Assembly (NCBI RefSeq): GCF_900130125.1
Contig: NZ_FQXY01000010.1
Coordinates: forward strand, 1,302,001 to 1,366,000
From: Bacteroides congonensis
Lineage (GTDB): Bacteria > Bacteroidota > Bacteroidia > Bacteroidales > Bacteroidaceae
Length of the DNA: 64,000 nt
Direction: 5' to 3'
Position 1 is the stretch's first letter. Each line of letters starts with the position of its first letter. The translations under genes and the position numbers were made by a program. The notes below the pieces were generated by a model. That model was not told the origin of the DNA and ran no database searches. It worked only from the letters and a program-made list of their open reading frames with translations. Below are positions 19,301 through 26,721 of this stretch, piece after piece.

Positions 19301-19725
19301 CTTTCCAAGGTATCGGCAAGCAGAATTCGTACCTTTCAACTGCCATGGTACAACCTTTGCGTGATAACTTTGGTAACGTGCCGTCAATTCTCGAAGGTAA
19401 CTATTGGAGTCCCTTCAATACCGCTGAAGAGAATCTGTCGGCCAAATATCCCCGCCTTTCGAACGTATCGAAGAACAATAACTACGCCACATCTAGCTTT
19501 TGGATGTTCAACGGTTCATATTTCCGTTTGAAAAACCTCACATTGGGTTATACCCTGCCTGAAACTTGGACGCAAAAGGCAGGCATAAATCGTGTCCGTT
19601 TCTATGTGAGCGGTAGTGACCTTTTCTGTCTGAGTAATTTCCCCGATGGTTGGGATCCTGAAATGAGCTACAAAGCTTATCCGATTACCACTTCTTTAGT
19701 AATGGGTCTGCAAGTTAACTTTTAA
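16336..19725 (+). CDS. SusC-family TonB-dependent transporter with N-terminal STN signalling domain
   Basis: A complete 1129-residue outer-membrane glycan importer. It has a signal peptide (about 1-31) and an STN domain (about 45-115: VNGMYILKAEDSTVKQVFDYIEK to DLKYHIQNRQVTITANP). A carboxypeptidase-regulatory-like domain follows (about 131-200: ISGQVVDATDLPMIGATVRVKG), then LNEVVVIGYGAVKKKDLTGAV, the plug and the barrel ending in MGLQVNF. The STN domain marks it as the sensor for the FecR/ECF pair at 13649/12959. The susD gene begins 17 bases downstream. Its codon use differs clearly from the SusC at position 1. Confidence 0.96.
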   Translation: MNRKTITTTVASLAKAFCLAGLLSVPAYSSASTVSFEKVNGMYILKAEDSTVKQVFDYIEKHSQYVFVYDQPVKDRLNNKVNIELQGKSIDSILTEVCRLADLKYHIQNRQVTITANPSKRAATQVKKAKRISGQVVDATDLPMIGATVRVKGSDAATITDLDGKFQIDVPEGSELLISYVGYNDKTVRIDSKNMYAVVMEEASKALNEVVVIGYGAVKKKDLTGAVAAVKGEELVNKRTAMLSNALQGSLSGVMVTRDNSAPGSGAASIRVRGITTMGESSPLIIVDGVQSSLDYVNSNDVESISVLKDAAAASIYGSKAAAGVILVTTKRGNDSGKINLKYNAEFGWEIPTKQPNMVGVTRYLEMSNELKYNDNPTGGFFQEYTADQTKNWVKYNATDPNNYPITDWTDLILKSSAPRMTHTLSVSGGNKAVKSVATLSYDEVDGLYDGRGFQRYMFRSNNDFNINDKLSAQIDVNIRHAKSSTKNFDPFDTMRKMPAIYPATWDDGRLASGKSGSNPYGLLVAGGNSVAHSTQVAGKGSLTFKPVKGLSISGIVSPFINYQKKKAFKNSCGYTLADDPETFGGYFDSGSTWTTNSLEETRKDNYHVTSQLIANYMGTFGKHNLTVMAGFENYYMKDEELTAARDKYELTGYPYLNIGSEDFQTNSGKGNEYTSNSVFGRVIYSYADRYLFQANVRHDGSSRFAKGYRWGTFPSFSAGWVMSEEKFMKNLNWDWLSFLKLRGSWGKLGNERIGDNYFPYIALMSFGNSLFYMADGSVVSDKTARPAVLAVEDITWETTTSTDIGLDANFFNNRLQFHFDYYWKQTKDMLLNIEIPYFMGYNNPSTNAGKMSTHGYDIELAWNDRIGDFKYGVNVNFSDFLSKIDYMNDGEQISGGKIKRAGVLFNEYYGYVCDGIYQTQEEVNNSARTSTTVTVGDLKYRDISGPDGVPDGIISPEYDRVPLGNSLPRFQYGGTFNASYKGIDFSIAFQGIGKQNSYLSTAMVQPLRDNFGNVPSILEGNYWSPFNTAEENLSAKYPRLSNVSKNNNYATSSFWMFNGSYFRLKNLTLGYTLPETWTQKAGINRVRFYVSGSDLFCLSNFPDGWDPEMSYKAYPITTSLVMGLQVNF

Positions 19726-19742
19726 ATAAATAGGAGTAGAAT

Positions 19743-21467
19743 ATGAAAACAAAGATATTATTATTTGCCGGAATGTGCCTGGGGCTTGCTGCTTGTGAGA
19801 GCATGGACCTGGTACCCAGATCACAAGGTAATACCGAGTCATGGTACACGACCGAAACAGAATTGCGCCTGGCTTCCAATGACTTTTACATTTTGGGTTA
19901 TTGGCAAGAACCTCTTAGTTCGTCCGAACAATGGTCGGATAACACTACCTATCGTCAGACGAACCGTAATCCGGGAAGTGGCGGAACCATACTTGATGGA
20001 ACCATGAACGGCCAGCAGTACGAAGTATATGCCTTGTGGCAACAATCATTCAAACTCATTGCCCGCGCCAACACAATGCTCGAGAATATTCACAAGGCAC
20101 AGGGCTCTGTGTCCCAGGAAGTGTACGACCGCTATGCCGGTGAGGCTTACTTCTGCCGTGCCTGCAAATATGCCGAATTGATTTTCTTCTATGGTGATGT
20201 ACCCTGGCAAGAGGAAACAATTACCATTTCCGAAGCTTTGCAGCGTGGTCGCAAGCCTAAAGCAGAAGTGATTCCTTTGGTGTACGCTGATTTTGATAAA
20301 GCGATAGCCGGTTTGCCCGAAAGTTATGGACAGGGTGAGAATATACATGCTACCAAGGGTGCGGCGCTGGCTATGAAAGCACGTTTTGCCCTCTATATGG
20401 GTGACTATGAAATAGCTGCCCAAGCTGCCAAAGCTTGTATGGATCTCAAGCTTTATTCTTTGGAGCCCGACTATGCCAAGCTTTTCAAGCAGAGCACCAA
20501 ACTGAATGATGAGAAAGTGTTTGTGATACCTCGCTCTATTGAAAACAGTGTGATACTCGACTCTTGGATTGTGAAGAACGGTCTTCCCCGTAATGCCGGA
20601 GGATATGGTTCATATAATCCTTCATGGGATCTCTTCGCTTCATACCTTTGTACCGACGGACTGCCTATCGACGAGTCTCAGTTGTTCGACCCCCGCAATC
20701 CGTTTAAGAACCGCGACCCCCGCTGTGCGATGACCATTGTTGAGTTCAACACCGAGCACTGTGGCTTCGAATACGATCCCAGCCCCGCTGCTAAAACTGT
20801 GATGAACTACACTACAGGCAAGGCGCAGAGCAATCAGGATACCCGTATCGTAAATCAATATAGCTCATATACGGGCTTACTATGGAAGAAAGGTATTGAT
20901 GCCAGTTGGACTGTAGACCAGAAGGTAGAGCAAGACTATATCATCATGCGCTACGCAGACGTACTGTTGATTTATGCCGAAGCTATGATCGAACTGAACC
21001 GGATTGACGACAGTGTATTGAAAGCTATCAATATGGTACGTGCCCGCGCTTATGGCGTAAATGTAACGGCAACCGACAGCTATCCTGCCGTGACCACTAC
21101 CGACCAGACAGAGTTGCGCCGTGCCCTGCGAATAGAACGCCGTATGGAGTTTGCCATGGAGAACCAACGTCTGCAAGACTTGATGCGTTGGAAATTGGCA
21201 GGAAAAGCATTGAACGGTTACAACTATATCATGCTAATCAATCCTACGGATTTGTTGAACAATGTAGTGAACAAGAACCTCTGGTTCTGGGGAATGACCC
21301 CGCAAATCGACGAAGATGGTCTGGCAGACTTTTCAGCTCTCTTTAATGCCGGTTATTGCTCGCAGGGTGCCAAGCGCATTTTCCCCGAACGCGAATACTT
21401 GTGGCCGCTGCCTACACATGATGTGGAATTGTGTCCCAACTTATTGCCCAACAATCCGGGTTATTAA
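19743..21467 (+). CDS. SusD/RagB-family glycan-binding lipoprotein
   Basis: A 574-residue surface lipoprotein partner of the STN-SusC upstream. The signal peptide ends in the lipobox LAAC, followed by ESMDLVPRSQ. The TPR region shows YAGEAYFCRACKYAELIFFYGDVPW. The C-terminal RagB signature appears as MRYADVLLIYAEAMIELNR, MVRARAYGV, LRRALRIERRMEFAMENQRLQDLMRW and FPEREYLWPLPTHDVELCPNL. Prolines are mostly coded by CCC, unlike the SusD at 2965, which supports a separate origin for the two trios. Confidence 0.96.
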   Translation: MKTKILLFAGMCLGLAACESMDLVPRSQGNTESWYTTETELRLASNDFYILGYWQEPLSSSEQWSDNTTYRQTNRNPGSGGTILDGTMNGQQYEVYALWQQSFKLIARANTMLENIHKAQGSVSQEVYDRYAGEAYFCRACKYAELIFFYGDVPWQEETITISEALQRGRKPKAEVIPLVYADFDKAIAGLPESYGQGENIHATKGAALAMKARFALYMGDYEIAAQAAKACMDLKLYSLEPDYAKLFKQSTKLNDEKVFVIPRSIENSVILDSWIVKNGLPRNAGGYGSYNPSWDLFASYLCTDGLPIDESQLFDPRNPFKNRDPRCAMTIVEFNTEHCGFEYDPSPAAKTVMNYTTGKAQSNQDTRIVNQYSSYTGLLWKKGIDASWTVDQKVEQDYIIMRYADVLLIYAEAMIELNRIDDSVLKAINMVRARAYGVNVTATDSYPAVTTTDQTELRRALRIERRMEFAMENQRLQDLMRWKLAGKALNGYNYIMLINPTDLLNNVVNKNLWFWGMTPQIDEDGLADFSALFNAGYCSQGAKRIFPEREYLWPLPTHDVELCPNLLPNNPGY

Positions 21468-21487
21468 TCCTATAAACTATTACGAAC

Positions 21488-23131
21488 ATGAAAACAATGC
21501 ATTTATATAGAAGCCTTGGTGTGGTGGCCGTGGGAATGATGAGCATGCTTGCCACCTCGTGCGAAGAGGATATAGACAATACTGCCTCACGCAATCAGTC
21601 GGAGATTGAACTGGCTCCTTCGGGTGAATTTATTAGGCTCGATGAGAGCAAACCCAACGAAACGGCTGTCACTCTGAAGTGGAGTACCGCTCACGATTTT
21701 GGTGAAGATTATATCACGACTTATAAATATGAGATGCAGCTTATCGGTAGTGAGGCCACGAACATCAAGGAGTTTGATGACGATGGAGAATTCTTTCGCT
21801 CGTACACCAACGAGGAGATGCAGAAGATACTGATTGACCATTTCGGACTCACCACCAGTACCATTGGCGAAGTACTGTTTACTGTAACAGCCAATTTTGA
21901 AGGTCCCCGTCTGATGGTGCCTGATATTGCTACAGCTACATTAAAGATAAAAACGTATGGTCCTAAACAGTACAAAGCCGATAATCTCTATATCGGAGGT
22001 TCCGCTGTGGGCGAAGACAATATCAAGTTGACGTTGAAAGACGAGATAAACAAGATTTATAGTTACGAAGGTGCTTTGGCAGCCGGTAAGATAAACTTCC
22101 CTGTTGATTATGCCGATGAGTTGAATGCCATCGGGCCGGAAACTGCCGATACTCCTATTACCACAGGTGAGATGCCAGGTGTCATATTTGACCGTGCCGA
22201 AGCTAATTCGTGGGTGATTCCGTCTGCCGCTACCTATCGCGTCACTGTGAATATGAGCAAAAAGACTGTGAAGATAGTAGAAGCTGGTGCGGTAGTTGAA
22301 GCCGAGCAAATGTTCCTGGCGGGTACTGCTGTAGGTGAAGAGCAAATTGAGATAGCTCAAACTCTCGAAAATGATCAACTTTATGCTTGGCGCGGTGAAT
22401 TGAAAGCCGGTAGCCTTTACATACCGCTTACTTTCGAAGGAGAACAAGCGATGGCTATTGTGCCGGAAGTAGCAGATAACCATGACATCGAAGATGGTCA
22501 GTTGGCAACGTTCGGGCAAGCACTTATCAGTAAAGTAGACAGGCAGTATTGGACTATTCCGGCTGACGGCACTTATCGTATTGTGCTGAATAAGGAGGAG
22601 AAGACCATTGCTATCTATTCGGCTGCTACTGACTTGAAACCGCTTAACGTATCGTTCAATAATACTGAACTGGGGATAAACCCATGGAAGCAAGATGTCA
22701 ATGTACTGCACATGTATGGTGGTTTCAACAGCTTTGCTTACGATGCGGGTACTGACGAAGAGACTGGAAAGGCTTATAGGTACTGTCAAGTGAAGTATAA
22801 TCTCATTCAGAGTCTTGCCAATCCGAAAGTCTTTGTTTATAAAGGTGATGTATTGCCTCGTAATGAATATACAGATAATTATAAGAAGACATATAGAGGT
22901 TGGGTGAACTTCAGCACTTTACGATATGCTAATAACGGATGGTTTGTTGGATCTACAGCTGACGCTAAACGTAATGATCACAATGGATATACTGAAGTAA
23001 TAGCAGGCAAGGTAGAAAAGGCTGTAACAGGTCAAGCTGATAACCGCTACGCTTATTTCCTCATCCCCGAAGGCTGTAACTATGTAGTAGTGGATATAGA
23101 GAATAACACTGTACTCTTTGATATTAAATAA
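21488..23131 (+). CDS. SusE-like outer-membrane lipoprotein with duplicated middle module
   Basis: A 547-residue lipoprotein downstream of susD. The signal peptide ends in LATSCEEDIDN. An N-terminal SusE Ig-like domain covers about residues 35-155. Two tandem copies of one beta module follow: LYIGGSAVGEDNIKLTL to KKTVKIVEA (about 165-265) and MFLAGTAVGEEQIEIAQ to EKTIAIYSA (about 275-380). A longer C-terminal module starts near HMYGGFNSFAYD. The counterpart at 4924 has a single middle module. Glycan binding at the surface is expected by analogy with SusE/SusF; the ligand is unknown. Confidence 0.85.
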   Translation: MKTMHLYRSLGVVAVGMMSMLATSCEEDIDNTASRNQSEIELAPSGEFIRLDESKPNETAVTLKWSTAHDFGEDYITTYKYEMQLIGSEATNIKEFDDDGEFFRSYTNEEMQKILIDHFGLTTSTIGEVLFTVTANFEGPRLMVPDIATATLKIKTYGPKQYKADNLYIGGSAVGEDNIKLTLKDEINKIYSYEGALAAGKINFPVDYADELNAIGPETADTPITTGEMPGVIFDRAEANSWVIPSAATYRVTVNMSKKTVKIVEAGAVVEAEQMFLAGTAVGEEQIEIAQTLENDQLYAWRGELKAGSLYIPLTFEGEQAMAIVPEVADNHDIEDGQLATFGQALISKVDRQYWTIPADGTYRIVLNKEEKTIAIYSAATDLKPLNVSFNNTELGINPWKQDVNVLHMYGGFNSFAYDAGTDEETGKAYRYCQVKYNLIQSLANPKVFVYKGDVLPRNEYTDNYKKTYRGWVNFSTLRYANNGWFVGSTADAKRNDHNGYTEVIAGKVEKAVTGQADNRYAYFLIPEGCNYVVVDIENNTVLFDIK

Positions 23132-23222
23132 ATCCAAAATTGAACAGAATAAGGGGTGAAGCTTCAATCACTTCACTTCTTATTCTACCTTTTAAACAAT
23201 AACAATTAACGACATATATTCT

Positions 23223-24824
23223 ATGAACAAAATAATAAAAAACAGCATCAAGACCTTGTCGATGTGCCTGCTGGCTGCTACGGCTTTCATAGGTACTGCT
23301 TGTTCAGACGATGATGACCTTACAACCGACTACAGTTGGAACATCGAAGGCAACACTACCGTCAGCATTAAGCCCGAACGCTACAAACTGCTGCGTAATC
23401 CTATGAGTGGATGGGTTATCTACTCAGGTATCGGAAGTGGCATGATGATGGATTTCTGGGAACTCTACGACAATTTCGAGTCGTCCGAAGGCACCGTGAA
23501 AGTATCCGACTATGGAAATACCCTCTATGTACGTGGACTTTGGAGTCATTTCAATCCTGAAAGAGGTAAATATGTATGGGATGAAACTTTACAGACTGAA
23601 CCGGCGAAGCGTTTCCAAATGCTGGTGAAAGGCGCCAAAGAACGCAACTTGAAGCTTGCCTTCACCTTTGTGTGCGACAGCCGTGACAAGCATGAGAATG
23701 CCTGCCCCGAGTATGTAAAGGAAGCTGGTGCCGAAGGCTTTACCACCACTACCGGTAGTGTGGACGTATGGACTCCTTATCCCGACGACCCCATTTTCCA
23801 GAGGGAGTATGAAGCGTTCCTCACCGCTTTTGCAGCCAAATACAATGACCCCGATGTCACTCAATTTGTAAGCGGTTTTGGATTGGGTAAATGGGGTGAG
23901 ACTCACACACTGAAATATTCTACAGGGGATGAGAGTCCCAGACAAGCTGTATTCGAATGGATTACCGACGTAATGTCACGTCTCTTCACCAAAGTGCCTA
24001 TCATGATAAACTATCACCGATGCCTGCTTGCTACCAAAGAGTTTAGTGATGTTGATACCGATATATCCGCTGATATGGTGAAACGTGCCGTAGCTAAAGG
24101 CTTCTGCCTGCGTCATGATGCTTTTGGTATGAAGCAATATTATAAGGATTGGGAGCGTGGCATCGCTACTACTTATCGTGGTATCGTACCTGTTACTATG
24201 GAAGGTGGTTGGGTGGAATCATCCCATGGTGGTTCTATTGCCGGCGACGGTTACAAGAATTTTGCAGAAGTACGTCAGGGAGAATATGATGAAGCTAAGG
24301 GTGGTTATGTCAATATGATGGACCTTCGCTTTGATACCAACGTGAACACCGGTGAAACGCACTCTTGGTTTAACACCGCTTTCCACCTGGTAAAGGAATT
24401 TATATCCGAAGGCGGTTACCGTCTCTACCCCGACCGTCTGTCTATTCCTACTACAGCCCGTAGCGGCAGCAACGTATCACTTACTCACCGTTGGTCGAAC
24501 TTAGGCTGGGGATATTGCCCTACCAATCTGCCGCAGTACGGTGACAAATACAAACTGGCTATCGCCCTGCTCAACAAGACTACCGGAGAACCCGCCCGCA
24601 TCTATATAGAAGAGAAAGCGGACATTGCCACCTGGATGAGCGGAAAGCCCAAAACCTACACTAGCAACATCAAGCTTACCGATGTAGCCGCAGGTACTTA
24701 CACTTGGGCAGTGGGACTGGTAGATACGACCAAAGAGAATGCTATCGGTATCTTACTTTCAGCCCGCGATGAGTACCAAACCGCCAAAGGTTGGGTGAAA
24801 GTAGGAGATATAACTATTCAATAA
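23223..24824 (+). CDS. DUF4832/DUF4874-family lipoprotein, paralogue 3
   Basis: A 533-residue lipoprotein; the lipobox GTAC is followed by SDDDD, a strong surface-export signature in Bacteroides. It is the most divergent of the three paralogues but keeps LRNPMSGWVIYSG, GLGKWGETH (Glu226), VPIMINYHR, RHDAFGMKQYYKDWE, VTMEGGW (Glu327) and GWGYCPTNLPQY. Like paralogue 1 it directly follows a SusE-like gene, so a SusC-SusD-SusE-DUF4832 order is repeated in both PULs. It is probably a surface enzyme or binding protein acting before import; the activity is unproven. Confidence 0.8.
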   Translation: MNKIIKNSIKTLSMCLLAATAFIGTACSDDDDLTTDYSWNIEGNTTVSIKPERYKLLRNPMSGWVIYSGIGSGMMMDFWELYDNFESSEGTVKVSDYGNTLYVRGLWSHFNPERGKYVWDETLQTEPAKRFQMLVKGAKERNLKLAFTFVCDSRDKHENACPEYVKEAGAEGFTTTTGSVDVWTPYPDDPIFQREYEAFLTAFAAKYNDPDVTQFVSGFGLGKWGETHTLKYSTGDESPRQAVFEWITDVMSRLFTKVPIMINYHRCLLATKEFSDVDTDISADMVKRAVAKGFCLRHDAFGMKQYYKDWERGIATTYRGIVPVTMEGGWVESSHGGSIAGDGYKNFAEVRQGEYDEAKGGYVNMMDLRFDTNVNTGETHSWFNTAFHLVKEFISEGGYRLYPDRLSIPTTARSGSNVSLTHRWSNLGWGYCPTNLPQYGDKYKLAIALLNKTTGEPARIYIEEKADIATWMSGKPKTYTSNIKLTDVAAGTYTWAVGLVDTTKENAIGILLSARDEYQTAKGWVKVGDITIQ

Positions 24825-24845
24825 TTAAAAAAACGCTGTGCTGTG

Positions 24846-26714
24846 ATGAAAAAATTCTTACTGACATGCATAGCCGTAGCCTGTAGCCTTGTGGCTGTAG
24901 CCGGAGAACTGCTCGTCGAAGCAGAAAGCTTCAGCCAGCGAGGCGGCTGGGTGCTCGACCAGCAGTTCATGGATCAGATGGGTTCGCCCTATCTCATGGC
25001 ACATGGCATGGGCATCCCTGTGGCGGATGCTACGGCAGAAATCAACATTCCCCAAGCGGGCACTTACTACGTATATGCCCGTACTTACAACTGGACTTCA
25101 CCTTGGACCGATGCCGAAGGTCCCGGAAAGTTCCGCTTGGCTTTAGGCGGCAAATTGCTGAAAACGACGTTAGGACATACAGGTAATTTCTGGCAATGGC
25201 AATTTGCCGGAAAGACAATCTTGAAAGCAGGGACTACCACCCTTGCCCTGAAAGACCTCACCGGTTTCGATGGTCGTTGCGATGCCATTTACCTTACGAC
25301 CGATGCGAACACGCAGCCCGCTACCTGGGATACGGCAGAGACAGCCGCACTTCGTGCCCGCTTGCGACAACAACAGACGGTGTTCGCTCGTCAATACGAC
25401 TTTGTGGTAGTAGGAGGGGGAATAGCCGGAATGTGTGCTGCCGCATCGGCCGCCCGATTAGGTTGCAAAGTGGCATTAGTGAACGACCGTCCTGTATTGG
25501 GTGGCAATAACTCGTCGGAGATTCGTGTACACCTCGGCGGTATCATCGAAATGGGGCCTAATCAGGGATTGGGGCGTATGATACGTGAATTCGGTCATGA
25601 ACGCTCCGGCAATGCCCAACCGGGTGACTACTACGAAGACCAGAAGAAAGAAGACTTCATAGATGCCGAAAAGAACATTACCCTTTATGCCTCTCAGCGT
25701 GCGGTAGCCGTGAAGATGCAAGCAGACCGCATTGCGTCAGTCACTATCCAACATATCGAGACAGGAGAACAAACCGAACTTACCGCTCCTCTCTTTAGCG
25801 ACTGCACAGGCGACGCTACCATAGGCTATTTGGCCGGTGCCGATTGGACTATGGGACGTGAAGGCCGCGATGAATATGGCGAGAGCCTTGCTCCCGAACA
25901 GCCCGACTCATTGGTGATGGGCGCCTCTATACAATGGTATAGTAAGGATATGAAAAAGAAAACCTCATTCCCCCATTTTGAATATGGCGTGCGCTTTGAC
26001 GCTGAAAACTGTGAGCCTGTAACCATGGGTGAGTGGAAATGGGAAACAGGTATGAACCGCAATCAGGTCAGCGAAGCTGAACGTGTACGCGACTATGGAC
26101 TTTTGGTGATATATTCCAACTGGAGTTATCTGAAGAATCACTACACAGGCAATAAGAAGTATGCTAATCGTTCCCTCGACTGGGTGGCATATGTCTCAGG
26201 CAAACGTGAATCACGCCGTCTCTTGGGCGACTACGTACTGTCACAGGACGATATAGACAAGAATGTGGCGCACGAGGATGCTTCGTTCACCACTACCTGG
26301 AGCATCGACCTTCACTTCCCCGACAGCGTGAACAGTGTCCGCTTTCCCGGCAATGAATTCAAGTCGGCTACGGTGCATCGTTGGATTCATCCTTATGCCG
26401 TTCCTTATCGCTGTCTCTATTCTCGCAATGTGGACAACCTCTTTATGGCAGGCCGTAATATGAGCTGCACCCATGTAGCCTTGGGTACGGTACGTGTGAT
26501 GCGTACTACCGGCATGATGGGTGAAGTAGTAGGTATGGCAGCCGGACTCTGCCACAAGCATAGTGTAGAGCCGCGCGACATCTATCATCATCACCTGCCC
26601 GAACTGAAGCAACTTATGCAAGCGGGCCTGGGCAAACGCGATGTGCCCGATAACCAACGCTTCAACGAACCCAACGAATTGTTGGAAGTTCCGGGAGCTT
26701 ACATCAAACCGTAG
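24846..26714 (+). CDS. Secreted FAD-dependent oxidoreductase with N-terminal beta-sandwich domain
   Basis: A 622-residue exported flavoprotein; the ATG at 24846 is used rather than the GTG before it. A Sec signal peptide (about 1-20) has no twin arginine. Residues about 22-160 (LLVEAESFSQRGGW, INIPQAGTYYVYARTYNW, CDAIYLTTD) resemble a carbohydrate-binding-type beta-sandwich. The FAD domain follows, with the Rossmann motif VVVGGGIAGMCAAASAARLG and LGGNNSSEIRVHLGG near 180-240, and the C-terminal FAD contact NLFMAGRNMSCTHVALGTVRVM (family FAD_oxidored type). It lies in a glycosidase operon, 7 bases before the next gene. Sugar oxidation is a reasonable guess, but substrate and acceptor are unknown. 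Confidence 0.8.
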   Translation: MKKFLLTCIAVACSLVAVAGELLVEAESFSQRGGWVLDQQFMDQMGSPYLMAHGMGIPVADATAEINIPQAGTYYVYARTYNWTSPWTDAEGPGKFRLALGGKLLKTTLGHTGNFWQWQFAGKTILKAGTTTLALKDLTGFDGRCDAIYLTTDANTQPATWDTAETAALRARLRQQQTVFARQYDFVVVGGGIAGMCAAASAARLGCKVALVNDRPVLGGNNSSEIRVHLGGIIEMGPNQGLGRMIREFGHERSGNAQPGDYYEDQKKEDFIDAEKNITLYASQRAVAVKMQADRIASVTIQHIETGEQTELTAPLFSDCTGDATIGYLAGADWTMGREGRDEYGESLAPEQPDSLVMGASIQWYSKDMKKKTSFPHFEYGVRFDAENCEPVTMGEWKWETGMNRNQVSEAERVRDYGLLVIYSNWSYLKNHYTGNKKYANRSLDWVAYVSGKRESRRLLGDYVLSQDDIDKNVAHEDASFTTTWSIDLHFPDSVNSVRFPGNEFKSATVHRWIHPYAVPYRCLYSRNVDNLFMAGRNMSCTHVALGTVRVMRTTGMMGEVVGMAAGLCHKHSVEPRDIYHHHLPELKQLMQAGLGKRDVPDNQRFNEPNELLEVPGAYIKP

Positions 26715-26721
26715 ACAAACT

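Noticed and set aside
21941..22789. Minus-strand frame of 282 codons inside the SusE-like gene
   Set aside because: It is a long antisense shadow; the plus-strand frame has a lipobox and repeated modules, and this one has none.
26641..26721. Earlier start for the GH36-like gene, overlapping the FAD oxidoreductase gene
   Set aside because: The extension precedes the signal peptide, which starts cleanly at ATG 26722 just after the upstream stop.
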